41,100 nt of DNA, taken from contig JACAEK010000054.1 in the NCBI GenBank assembly GCA_013388895.1, positions 1 through 41,100 of the forward strand. Reading direction: 5' to 3'. The notes beneath the pieces are model-generated. The model did no database searches, was not told the DNA's origin, and saw nothing but the letters and a program-made list of their open reading frames with translations. Positions 31,134 to 38,923 of this stretch are shown in pieces. The translations under genes were made by a program, and so were the position numbers. The DNA comes from Candidatus Bathyarchaeota archaeon (GTDB taxonomy: Archaea > Thermoproteota > Bathyarchaeia > Bathyarchaeales > Bathycorpusculaceae). Position 1 is the first letter of the stretch. Every line of letters starts with the position of its first letter.

Positions 31134-31886
31134 TTGTCAATAAGCGAAGGCGCTAGGCAAGTTTTGCGTGATGTTGGGTTGAACGCCTACGAAATTGATG
31201 TATATAAGGCATTGTTAGAAGGCGGACAGATAACTGCCATGGAAATAAGCAAAAAAGCGAATGTGCCATACTCGAAGATTTACGAAGTTTTAAACTCGCT
31301 CAAAGACAAGGGGTGGATTAGAAGTGTTGACGCTCGTCCGACTAAGTATTATCCAATACCGCCGCTTGAAGCTTTAGCTGTTGCAAAAACTAGGGTTGAA
31401 GACAAGTATGCAAATTGGGAGCAGACGGTTGCTGGCGAATTGCAGCCTTTGTATGAGAAGCGTGAGCTTGTGGAGCGTCCAGACATTTTAATATTGCATG
31501 GTCAACAGGGAGTTTTGGCTAAGCTGGAAGAAACATTGAAGAAAGCTACAAAAGAGATAGTGATTGCTGCGCCAGAATTTGCAAAAACCATTTTCGCTGC
31601 GGTACCGTCTTTTCTCGAGGTCTTGCAGAAAACACGTGTGAACATTAAGCTTATGGTGGCTGGAAAACCTGAGGAATGGGCGAATCTTAGACGGGCAATT
31701 GGCATAGGCGAGTTAAGAGCTAGAGACCAAATGTTTGGAGGAGGCGTAATCGTAGATGGAAGAGAAGCGATACTAGTTTTGGGTGAAGAAAAGCCCAGCC
31801 TAGTGATATGGAGTAATCATGCTAGTTTAGTGCGTTTTGCAAGGGAATATTTCCAGTTCCTTTGGGATTCATCCAAAAAGACTTAG
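31134..31886 (+). CDS. TrmB-family transcription regulator
   Basis: A 250-residue regulator. Residues 1-75 form the TrmB winged helix (LRDVGLNAYEIDVYKALLEG, then ITAMEISKKANVPYSKIYEV, then LKDKGWI). Residues 80-250 carry the sensor half typical of the family (PDILILHGQQGVLAKLEETL, LVIWSNHASLVRFAREY). TrmB proteins usually bind sugars. The divergent neighbour is the tetraether synthase, and the two share one short intergenic region, so it may control tes; this is inference. The stop lies next to a hairpin and the second 30-base element. Confidence 0.88.
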   Translation: MSISEGARQVLRDVGLNAYEIDVYKALLEGGQITAMEISKKANVPYSKIYEVLNSLKDKGWIRSVDARPTKYYPIPPLEALAVAKTRVEDKYANWEQTVAGELQPLYEKRELVERPDILILHGQQGVLAKLEETLKKATKEIVIAAPEFAKTIFAAVPSFLEVLQKTRVNIKLMVAGKPEEWANLRRAIGIGELRARDQMFGGGVIVDGREAILVLGEEKPSLVIWSNHASLVRFAREYFQFLWDSSKKT

Positions 31887-31903
31887 CTCTCTCGAGGCAG
31901 TCT
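31879..31903 (-). other. Stem-loop beside the 30-base element, copy 2
   Basis: On the minus strand AGACT pairs with AGTCT, with an inner CTC-ga-GAG stem, and the 3' side is followed by TTTTT. It resembles a small terminator hairpin for minus-strand transcripts coming from the histone gene. It overlaps the last codons of the TrmB-like gene. Confidence 0.55.
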
Positions 31904-31904
31904 A

Positions 31905-31934
31905 CCCCCCTTATAAATAGATTGAATTTCTGGT
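31905..31934 (-). repeat. 30-base intergenic element, copy 2
   Basis: Read on the minus strand this block is nearly identical to 14422-14451, differing at one base (GAAATTC against GAAGTTC). It again lies between convergent genes and next to a stem-loop. The orientation is downstream of the minus-strand histone gene, about 100 bases from its stop. Confidence 0.75.
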
Positions 31935-32033
31935 CCCATTCTTAGGGGGAAGCCTTTGAATATTGCAAAAGGTTCATGTTTGCTAGTTGAATTTGGCAGC
32001 GGGTTCTTGAAAAAAGAAAGAAATTTGGGAAAG

Positions 32034-32255
32034 CTATTTGCCCATAACTTTTTTGGCGGCAATTTCGATGTCTTCGGCTTTTATTGTTTTTCTTCCAGCG
32101 TGCATCGCAAAATCTAGGGCTTCTCTAGCGATTTTCACACCTATTTCTTCTAAAGCTTTAGCTAATTCTTTTGCCGCTGCTTCGCTCACTCTGTCGGCTC
32201 CAGCCTTTTTGCACAATCTGTGCATGGGAGCTACGGCTAATTCTAAATCAACCAT
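32034..32255 (-). CDS. Archaeal histone
   Basis: A 73-residue histone-fold protein that wraps DNA in the archaeal chromatin. The family signatures are [33 protein letters not shown] and [22 protein letters not shown] 32255 has GAGGAG five bases upstream; the frame is open further to 32294, but that start would add a leader without family support. The protein has two cysteines less than none of note: one cysteine in the first helix (RLCKK). A single gene, with its own T-rich 3' region and repeat element downstream. Confidence 0.93.
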   Translation of the reverse strand: MVDLELAVAPMHRLCKKAGADRVSEAAAKELAKALEEIGVKIAREALDFAMHAGRKTIKAEDIEIAAKKVMGK

Positions 32256-32384
32256 AAAGACTCCTCTGTAGCCTCTTTTTCTATTTAAAGCCATATTTAA
32301 CGTTTGTTATACTCTATTCTGAAACAAAAAAAGAGAATTTATAAAAGCAAAAAGCTTGCTTAGTAGTGAAAAACCGTGATAACA

Positions 32385-33173
32385 ATGAAGTTTGTTGATG
32401 CGCACATCCACCTCTCAGACGAGGGATATTCAAGATGCGTCAACGAAGTTATTGCTGAAGCTAAACGTGCTAATGTTGTTGCGTTGGTTTCAAACTCTAT
32501 GGATTTGAAAACAAGTATACGAAGTTTAGAATTGGCTGAACAGTATCCGAGAATGGTTTATGCCGCGTTGGGCATTCATCCATGGAGCGTGAAGGCTTTA
32601 TCAGAAGAGGAACTTCAGCAAACAATAGAGCTAATTTCTAAGAATAGACAGAATAATACGTGTGTCGCCATAGGCGAAGTAGGCTTAGATTATAAGTATA
32701 TGGATATTTGGAATAAGCAACTAATTGTTTTTGATAAAATGTTGCGTTTGGCTGAAAAACTTGATTTACCCACTATAATTCACTCGCGTGGCACAACAGC
32801 CAAAATTGTTGAAATGCTTCCTTCTTACAATTTGAAGAAAGTGCTGTTACACTGGTTTAGCAATCCAATCAGCGCTTTATCAAAAGCTATGGAAAATGGA
32901 TACTATATTACTGAAGGCCCGCCAACTGCGTATTCAAATGGCATACGGGAAGTTGTCAGAAGAGTGCCACTAAGCAATTTGTTGACTGAGACTGACGGAC
33001 CAGTGCGCTTTTTCAAACAACCTTTTGCTGGTAAAATGACGACGCCAGCCTTTATCCCAACTGTGGTTAAGGCAGTAGCAGAAATAAAAAAGGTGGAAGT
33101 TGAAAGCGTTGCTGAACGGATACTGAAGAATGTCACAAAATTTTTTGGAGTAAAGTTAAGCTTAAGCAGGTAA
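32385..33173 (+). CDS. TatD-like metal-dependent hydrolase
   Basis: A 262-residue amidohydrolase-fold protein of the TatD family, known as 3'-5' DNA exonuclease in bacteria. Metal-site residues: FVDAHIHLSD (HxH), IGEVGLDYKY (Glu), IIHSRG (His), LLHWFSNP (His) and TETDGP (Asp). The spacing is typical. Start: ATG 32385, with a GTG at 32376 as alternative; a GTGAT-type site precedes the ATG. It stands alone between the histone and eS17 genes. The archaeal substrate is not known, so nuclease activity is an expectation from the family only. Confidence 0.82.
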   Translation: MKFVDAHIHLSDEGYSRCVNEVIAEAKRANVVALVSNSMDLKTSIRSLELAEQYPRMVYAALGIHPWSVKALSEEELQQTIELISKNRQNNTCVAIGEVGLDYKYMDIWNKQLIVFDKMLRLAEKLDLPTIIHSRGTTAKIVEMLPSYNLKKVLLHWFSNPISALSKAMENGYYITEGPPTAYSNGIREVVRRVPLSNLLTETDGPVRFFKQPFAGKMTTPAFIPTVVKAVAEIKKVEVESVAERILKNVTKFFGVKLSLSR

Positions 33174-33432
33174 GCTATGTTTAAAAATAGAAAAAATGAA
33201 GGATGCTAGTTTCTCGTAGTTCTTGGCAGTAAGACTACTGCAATCAAAGAGAACGCAACAGACTTGGATTCAATTTCAAACAGAGCACATGCCTAATCGA
33301 TGTTAAAATATCGAGTTTCGCCATATGAGAATAAGTAGCTTTAAATCAGTCTTACTCTTTATGAAAGTCTGCCTTGGCATAGTCTTAACCGCTGGAGAAT
33401 AGAAATGATGTGTGCTTGGGGGCAACTTTGGT

Positions 33433-33663
33433 TTGGGAAGTGTGCGAACAGAACAAATTAAACGAACAGCCAATGAACTCGTCAGACGCTTCCCTGACAA
33501 ATTCTCGCATGATTTTGAAAGCAACAAACGCATGGTTAACACGTTGGTAAGAGGAGGAACAACTAAAGTGAGAAATCAAATCGCCGGATACATAACACGC
33601 GCCTTTGCTGGAACAGAAACAACTTCCCCGCCAAGCGAAAGCGAAGAAGAGAGTGAGCAATAG
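33433..33663 (+). CDS. rps17e: Small ribosomal subunit protein eS17
   Basis: A 76-residue eS17 protein of the small ribosomal subunit, present in archaea and eukaryotes. It matches the usual N-terminus (GSVRTEQIKRTANELV) and the core FPDKFSHDFESNKRMVNTL, then the VRNQIAGYITR helix, and an acidic tail that is typical of archaeal members. TTG 33433 gives the normal family start; the longer frame from GTG 33412 adds seven residues without family support. GGGGG lies ten bases before this start. The HEPN-like gene follows after 17 bases. Confidence 0.9.
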   Translation: MGSVRTEQIKRTANELVRRFPDKFSHDFESNKRMVNTLVRGGTTKVRNQIAGYITRAFAGTETTSPPSESEEESEQ

Positions 33664-33680
33664 AAAAAAGGGATAACCAA

Positions 33681-34055
33681 ATGATGGACGAATACAGAAG
33701 AGGATGGGCGCTTCGCTATCTACGTGAAGCAAAGGCAGAGCTTAACGCTGCAAGAAAAATGCCTTATATGGCGCCTAGCCTAGTTTTAGAATCTATCAGA
33801 AAAGCTCGAAGTGCCATTTACTACAGCCTCGGCGAACCAGCCTTAATAGAAAACATCATAAGGGAAACCGCAGAAAAAACACAGGCAATAAACGATCCAT
33901 TCCTGAAAGTGCTTATCGACATCGAAGCAACAGTAGAGCAGCTTTTGCAGGTGGAGGAAATTGATGGCGAAAAAGCTATGAAACAAGCAGATGACCTGTT
34001 ACAGTTAGCCTCTGACATAGTAGAAACGTTGACGGGAGAAAAAGTAGAAGATTAA
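33681..34055 (+). CDS. HEPN-like helical protein, unknown
   Basis: A 124-residue all-helical protein I cannot name. The pattern RRGWALRYLREAKAELNAA, then SLVLESIRKARSAIYYSLG, resembles HEPN-type helical bundles. HEPN proteins are often RNases or RNA-binding, but the R-x4-6-H active-site motif is not clear here, so activity cannot be inferred. It starts 17 bases after eS17 and is probably cotranscribed, which could tie it to ribosome or RNA work. Two ATGs in a row at 33681 and 33684 are both possible starts. It ends in an acidic VED tail. Confidence 0.6.
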   Translation: MMDEYRRGWALRYLREAKAELNAARKMPYMAPSLVLESIRKARSAIYYSLGEPALIENIIRETAEKTQAINDPFLKVLIDIEATVEQLLQVEEIDGEKAMKQADDLLQLASDIVETLTGEKVED

Positions 34056-34064
34056 AGAATGCGT

Positions 34065-35237
34065 TTACCGGTTTTTTAGAGCCTTCTCGATTCTGTCTAG
34101 AGCCTTCTTTATGTTTTCAATTGAATTGGCAAACGACAAGCGCAAATAGCCTTCACCATACTTTCCGAAAGATGTGCCTGGCAGAACCGCAACGCCCGCC
34201 TCGTTGAGCAAATAGTCCCCAAGTTTGCGACATTCCATTCCGGTTCCAGTTATATTCGGGAACACGTAGAAAGCTCCGCGTGGTTTCTTGCACGTTATCC
34301 CTTCAATCTTGTTGAGGCCAGAAACTACGACTTCCCTTCGCTTTTTGAATTCTGCAACCATTCTTTTTGATTCAGTTTGCGGACCTTTTAATGCTTCAAT
34401 GCCCGCCATCTGGATGAAAGCGGAGGTGCAAGAGTTGGAGTTAGTCATTAACTGGGCAACTTTTTGTGCTAGGTTTTTGCGCATTACACCGTATCCAAGC
34501 CTCCACCCAGTCATAGCATAAGTCTTCGAAAAGCCGTCTAAGACAATGGTTTTCTCCTTCATTCCAGAAAGCGAAGCAATACTCTCGTGCCCGCCTTCGT
34601 AGATTATTCTACTGTAAATCTCGTCTGAAAGAACAAGCACATCATCTCTGTCTGCGATGCAGTCCGCTATCGCCTTCAAATCTTCTCTGGTCAAAACGCC
34701 ACCAGTTGGATTTTCAGGCGAATTCAAAATAATCATTTTAGTCTTCTTCGTCACTTTTCTCTTGAAATCCTCCAAATCAAGTCTAAAGTCATTCTCTTCC
34801 TTAAGTGGAAGAGGCACAGGTTTAGCTCCTGCAAAGTTCACTACAGACTCATATATGGGGAAGCCTGGATTTGGATACATAACCTCCTCGTCTGGGTTCA
34901 CGCATGCGAGAATGGCGAAAAACATTATTGGTTTAGCGCCGGGTGTTACGACAACTTCGTCTGCTTCGGCTTCTATCTTTCTTGTTTTCGAAATATATTC
35001 CGCGATGGCTTCTCTAAACTCAGGAATCCCAGCTGAAGGAACATAATGGGTGTAACCAGAATTAAGAGCTTTCACAGCAGCTTCTTTAATATTTCTCGGG
35101 GTGTCAAAATCTGGCTCACCAATTTCTAGGTGGACAACATTTTTTCCTTGTTTTTCAAGGGCTTTTGCCTTTGCAAGCACCTCAAACGCTGTTTCTGTTC
35201 CTAGAGTGTCCATTCTCTTTGCAAAGATAGAGTTCAC
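34065..35237 (-). CDS. Class I/II aminotransferase (aspartate-type)
   Basis: A 390-residue PLP aminotransferase. Seen: VVHLEIGEPDFDTP, VVTPGAKPIMFFAIL, ILNSPENPTGG, VLSDEIYSRIIYEG, the PLP-lysine site DGFSKTYAMTGWRLGYG (Lys in FSKTY), and the conserved arginine in LRLSF. By these marks it is in the aspartate/alanine-type subgroup with broad specificity. GTG 35237 has GGTGA five bases upstream and begins the usual N-terminus. It is followed, after about 90 bases, by the glyoxylate/hydroxypyruvate reductase gene on the same strand and may supply or use that substrate. Confidence 0.88.
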   Translation of the reverse strand: MNSIFAKRMDTLGTETAFEVLAKAKALEKQGKNVVHLEIGEPDFDTPRNIKEAAVKALNSGYTHYVPSAGIPEFREAIAEYISKTRKIEAEADEVVVTPGAKPIMFFAILACVNPDEEVMYPNPGFPIYESVVNFAGAKPVPLPLKEENDFRLDLEDFKRKVTKKTKMIILNSPENPTGGVLTREDLKAIADCIADRDDVLVLSDEIYSRIIYEGGHESIASLSGMKEKTIVLDGFSKTYAMTGWRLGYGVMRKNLAQKVAQLMTNSNSCTSAFIQMAGIEALKGPQTESKRMVAEFKKRREVVVSGLNKIEGITCKKPRGAFYVFPNITGTGMECRKLGDYLLNEAGVAVLPGTSFGKYGEGYLRLSFANSIENIKKALDRIEKALKNR

Positions 35238-35323
35238 TCAAATCACCTTAACTTGAAAGGAAATTAATGGTAAAAAGGTAGGGGGTATTTAACTATTGCA
35301 GTGAAATGAATTCCAAACTAATG

Positions 35324-36325
35324 TTAAAACAGCTTTGACAGTGGTCGCACTTTCATTACGTCTGGATTAACCAAGTTTGGCGGTTTTCTTCCCTCAAAGA
35401 ATGCAACTAGATTCTCCGCGACCATTTCAGCCATTTGAGAACGAGTTTCGTAGCTTGCGCTTGATATATGCGGAGCAACAACCACATTGTCCAGCGTAAG
35501 CAAAGGATTATCCAATGGTGTGGGTTCCTGCTCAAAAACGTCAAGTCCAACACCAGCAATTCTGCCTTCCTTTAAAGCCTGATACAAAGCCTTCTCATCT
35601 ACTACAGGTCCGCGTGAATTATTGATAAGATAAGCCGTTTTCTTCATTAGCTTAAGCCTTTCAGCATTGATCAGATGATGCGTCTCTTTCATTAAAGGCA
35701 CATGAATGCTAACAAAGTCTGATTCTTTCAGAAGCGTGTCCAAATCAACCTTTTTTGCTCCTAATCTTTCTATTTCTGGTCTAGGAACAACGTCGTAGAA
35801 GAGGATTTTCATGTCAAAACCAGTGGCTCTTTTGGCAACTGCATAGCCGATTCTCCCAGCGCCAACTACCCCTATAGTTGCGCCGTAAACGTCTCTGCCT
35901 TGCAACATGCTAGGATGCCAACCAACCTTCCACTGCCCAGTGCGAACATATCTGTCTGCTTCTGCAACACGCCGTGCAACAGCCATTAGCAGAGCCCATG
36001 CAAAATCTGCTGTCGTGTCCGTCAACACTTCTGGCGTATTCGTTACGTAAATGCCTCTTTTCGTTGCTTCTGGCACATCTATGTTGTCAAAGCCCACAGC
36101 CAGCTGCGTCACAATCTTCAGCTTAGGCGCTGCATCAAAAACCTCAGCATCTATCTTGTCAGACAGAAGCGAAGCAAGAGCATCAACATCTCTAGCTTTT
36201 TCGATTATCACCTTTTTGGGCGGCGGAGCATATTCACGCCAAACTTCAGCGTCAAAACGTTCCTTAATTATTTTTAAGCCTCTTTCGGGAAGGTCGCGAG
36301 TAACGTAAACTTTTGGTTTTGGCAT
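35324..36325 (-). CDS. gyaR: Glyoxylate/hydroxypyruvate reductase
   Basis: A 333-residue D-2-hydroxyacid dehydrogenase, NAD(P)H dependent, reducing glyoxylate or hydroxypyruvate to glycolate or D-glycerate. Seen: KVYVTRDLPERGL, GVVGAGRIGYAVAKR (nucleotide-binding glycine motif), NNSRGPVVDEKAL with the catalytic Arg, GLDVFEQEPT with Glu, and VAPHISSAS with His. ATG 36325 has GGTGA five bases upstream and a normal family N-terminus; an upstream ATG at 36337 is less likely. It is divergent from glycerate kinase, 98 bases apart. Confidence 0.88.
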   Translation of the reverse strand: MPKPKVYVTRDLPERGLKIIKERFDAEVWREYAPPPKKVIIEKARDVDALASLLSDKIDAEVFDAAPKLKIVTQLAVGFDNIDVPEATKRGIYVTNTPEVLTDTTADFAWALLMAVARRVAEADRYVRTGQWKVGWHPSMLQGRDVYGATIGVVGAGRIGYAVAKRATGFDMKILFYDVVPRPEIERLGAKKVDLDTLLKESDFVSIHVPLMKETHHLINAERLKLMKKTAYLINNSRGPVVDEKALYQALKEGRIAGVGLDVFEQEPTPLDNPLLTLDNVVVAPHISSASYETRSQMAEMVAENLVAFFEGRKPPNLVNPDVMKVRPLSKLF

Positions 36326-36422
36326 ACAATTCACCATGCGCTAGTTTGCGGAATTCTTTATTAGCATTGACTTATTACACTTACGCAACAGTCTCCTGAA
36401 ATGTCAACAATGGGCTATTCAA

Positions 36423-37799
36423 ATGATTAGCATAAAAAACATGGAACAACTTGTAAAAAACGGCAAGACACCGCTTAATCGAAAAGCTAGAATGCTAGCT
36501 CTAAAAGGTCTCGAAACGGCATTGAATAAAGCGAATCCGAAACAGATAATGAAATCGAAGCTTGTGCTGAAAAATTCTACACTGCAAGTAAATGGCTATT
36601 CTTTCGACCTGAAAAAATTCAAAAACATATATGTAATAGGCGGCGGCAAAGCCAGCGGTTCAATGGCAGAAGCCCTAGAAGAGCTCTTAGACAAACGCAT
36701 AAAGACAGGACTTGTCAACATTCCCAAAAATAGCCGATACAAAACAAGCATTATTGAGCTTCACGGTTCAAGCCACCCTGTCCCAGACGAGACAGGCGTT
36801 GAAGGAACACGACGCATACTGGAAATAGCAGAACAAGCAGAAAAAGACGACTTAATCATATGTCTTATTTCAGGCGGCGGTTCAAGCCTCATGCCCTTAC
36901 CCCGCGGCGGTGTTTCGATAGCTGATAAAAGAGAAATCACAAATGCTCTCCTCAAATCTGGTGCAACGATAAGCGAGATTAACACGGTCAGGAAGCATAT
37001 TTCAGATTTTAAGGGCGGCTGGCTTGCCAAAAAGGCTTATCCCGCTACAATTTTGAATCTTATCCTTTCAGATGTTGTAGGCGACCCCTTAGATTTTATT
37101 GCTTCAGGTCCAGCAGTTCCAGACTCAACAACATTCAGCGACGCCACAAACGTTTTGAAAAAATACAGTTTGTGGAATAAGTCTCCTGCATCTGTTAGAA
37201 AAGTTCTTTCAGACGGAGAAAAAGGACTAATTCCCGAGACTCCAAAGGCGGGAGACAAAATTTTCGAAAAAGTTTTCAACCTAGTTGTAGGCAACAATCG
37301 GTTTGCCAGTTTAGCAGCTTTTGAATACCTCAAATCTGCGGGTTTGAACACGCTTTTGCTTAGTGCAACTTTGGAAGGAGAAGCAAGGCACGTAGGCGCA
37401 ATACTGGCCTCAATAGCCTGCGAAGTGTCCATTTCTGGAAATCCCATTCCGAAACCAGCTGGCATAGTTGTGGGAGGCGAAACAACCGTGACGGTCACTG
37501 GAAAAGGCTTGGGAGGAAGAAACCAAGAGATAGCTTTAGCATCTGCGCAAAAATTGAATAATATGGATGGAGTGGTTGTTGCTTCGATAAGCACGGATGG
37601 TGTTGACGGACCAACAGATGCAGCTGGAGCAATCGCAGATGGAAAGACTTTAGCCAAAGCAGCAAAAATGCATTTGACTTCTGAAAAGTATCTTGCAGAT
37701 AACGATTCTTACCATTTCTTTTCAAAGCTTAGCGACCTCATCTTTACAGGACCTACAAGCACAAATGTTAACGATATTTCCATAATAGTGGTCCTATAG
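36423..37799 (+). CDS. gck: Glycerate kinase, MOFRL type
   Basis: A 458-residue glycerate kinase of the archaeal MOFRL/DUF4147 type, phosphorylating D-glycerate to 2-phosphoglycerate. Seen: VIGGGKASGSMAEALEELL near residue 76, GSSHPVPDETG, LISGGGSSLMPLPRGG, VRKHISDFKGGWLA and VVGGETTVTVTGKGLGGRNQ (MOFRL end), with VASISTDGVDGPTDAAGA in the last third. It is divergent from the hydroxypyruvate reductase gene and thus joins the same pathway. ATG 36423 begins a short helical leader; MEQLVKNGK at 36441 is a possible alternative. The expected gene pair is strong evidence for its role. Confidence 0.9.
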   Translation: MISIKNMEQLVKNGKTPLNRKARMLALKGLETALNKANPKQIMKSKLVLKNSTLQVNGYSFDLKKFKNIYVIGGGKASGSMAEALEELLDKRIKTGLVNIPKNSRYKTSIIELHGSSHPVPDETGVEGTRRILEIAEQAEKDDLIICLISGGGSSLMPLPRGGVSIADKREITNALLKSGATISEINTVRKHISDFKGGWLAKKAYPATILNLILSDVVGDPLDFIASGPAVPDSTTFSDATNVLKKYSLWNKSPASVRKVLSDGEKGLIPETPKAGDKIFEKVFNLVVGNNRFASLAAFEYLKSAGLNTLLLSATLEGEARHVGAILASIACEVSISGNPIPKPAGIVVGGETTVTVTGKGLGGRNQEIALASAQKLNNMDGVVVASISTDGVDGPTDAAGAIADGKTLAKAAKMHLTSEKYLADNDSYHFFSKLSDLIFTGPTSTNVNDISIIVVL

Positions 37800-37822
37800 C
37801 TTAGAAAGAGGAATGACCAAGA

Positions 37823-38107
37823 ATGGGCATAACAATAAAATTTGTCGGCGCTTTCCGTGGCTTGTCTGGCAGAGACAAACTCGAAATTCCACATAACGAC
37901 GCTATCGCCTTAAAATACATCGTTAAAGAGATTACTGAAAAATTGCCCCAGCTCAATCATGCGCTTATTGACTCAGAGCTTCAAGATCCAAGACCTAATA
38001 CGCTCATAATTGTGAATGGGAAAGAAATCAGCGTTTTGAATGGTTTAGATACTATGCTTAAAAATGGTGATGAAGTTGTTTTTGTTCCTGTTGTCCATGG
38101 AGGATGA
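37823..38107 (+). CDS. MoaD/ThiS-like ubiquitin-fold protein
   Basis: A 94-residue beta-grasp protein with the sulfur-carrier C-terminus ending in HGG. The first strand (GITIKFVGAFRGLSGRD) and the FVPVVHGG end match the archaeal MoaD and small archaeal modifier proteins. Such proteins, activated as a thiocarboxylate at the last glycine, deliver sulfur to molybdopterin or tRNA, or are conjugated to target proteins. Here CofE follows after 9 bases, so the two may be cotranscribed. It lies 24 bases after the glycerate kinase stop. Sulfur carrier or modifier cannot be separated from sequence. Confidence 0.8.
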   Translation: MGITIKFVGAFRGLSGRDKLEIPHNDAIALKYIVKEITEKLPQLNHALIDSELQDPRPNTLIIVNGKEISVLNGLDTMLKNGDEVVFVPVVHGG

Positions 38108-38116
38108 GTTTGACCT

Positions 38117-38923
38117 ATGAGACTTCATGCTGTTAAGACAAAGGTTGTAAGCATTGGCGATGACCTTGTTAAGATTATTCTTGCTTCCTTGAACGAGCAA
38201 GGTTTACAGTTGGAAGACAATGATGTGTTAGCTGTAACATCAAAAGTTGTTGCTATTGCAGAAGAGCGTCTAGTTAAACTAAGCAGTGTCAAGCCTTCTG
38301 ATAGGGCTAAGAGAATTGCCAAAAAATTCTCTTTACAACCAGAATTAGCCGAACTGATTCTATATGAAGCCGGCGAAATATATGGTGGAGTTGAAAAAGC
38401 AGTTTTAACGCTTAAGAATAAAGTTTTGACGGCTAATGCTGGAATAGATAACAAGAATGCTCCTAAGGATTATGTTGTTTTGTGGCCTGGCAATCCTAAA
38501 AAATCGGCAGAACGCATCAGAGAAGAAATCAGACGTAAAACTGGCGCGAAAATAGCAGTTTTGGTTGTGGATAGTGGCTTGGTTCCGCTTAGGAAAGGCA
38601 CAGTTGGACTAGCGTTGGCTGTGGCTGGGTTTAAACCCGTGAAAGACTGCAGAGGCGAGTTGGATATCTATGGAAAGCTTTTAGCCATTACGCAACATGC
38701 TATTGCGGACGATCTGGCTTCTGCAGCCCATTTGCTTATGAGCGAAGCCGCAGAAAAAACCCCGGTTGTACTGGTTAAGGATGCGCCGGTTGAGTTCGAT
38801 GACGGGGCTTATGATTCTGCAGAAATGATGATGCCCTTCAAGGAATGTATTTTCACGAGTACTTTTCTTGGCGATGCGGACGATTCAAAGAAGGCACAAG
38901 ATTTGCGGTCTTCAAAACTTTGA
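38117..38923 (+). CDS. cofE: Coenzyme F420-0:L-glutamate ligase
   Basis: A 268-residue F420-0 gamma-glutamyl ligase that adds glutamate residues to coenzyme F420 using GTP. Seen: HAVKTKVVSIGDDLVKII, VLAVTSKVVAIAEERLVKL, TANAGIDNKNAP, VVDSGLVPLRKGTVGLALAV, and QHAIADDLASAAHLLMSEA, each a CofE landmark. It shows the organism makes F420-type coenzyme with a glutamate tail. The gene's last 71 bases overlap the end of a membrane protein gene on the opposite strand. The start ATG 38117 is ten bases after the MoaD-like gene. Confidence 0.93.
   Translation: MRLHAVKTKVVSIGDDLVKIILASLNEQGLQLEDNDVLAVTSKVVAIAEERLVKLSSVKPSDRAKRIAKKFSLQPELAELILYEAGEIYGGVEKAVLTLKNKVLTANAGIDNKNAPKDYVVLWPGNPKKSAERIREEIRRKTGAKIAVLVVDSGLVPLRKGTVGLALAVAGFKPVKDCRGELDIYGKLLAITQHAIADDLASAAHLLMSEAAEKTPVVLVKDAPVEFDDGAYDSAEMMMPFKECIFTSTFLGDADDSKKAQDLRSSKL

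Noticed and set aside
31879-31934. Terminal inverted repeat of a transposon spanning 14.4-31.9 kb
   Set aside because: The enclosed 17 kb is housekeeping genes such as the thermosome and pyrC, with no transposase or target duplication seen.
33174-33432. Hidden small gene or RNA between TatD and eS17
   Set aside because: No open frame with a ribosome site and no clear hairpin; only short AT-rich stretches and a possible TATA region.
37037-37657. 206-codon frame opposite glycerate kinase
   Set aside because: Antisense of the conserved kinase core; Pro/Ser-rich shadow with no domain features.
38853-38923. Sequence error causing the 71-base cofE/membrane gene overlap
   Set aside because: Both frames read as plausible protein ends, and convergent overlaps of this size do occur; no frameshift is needed.
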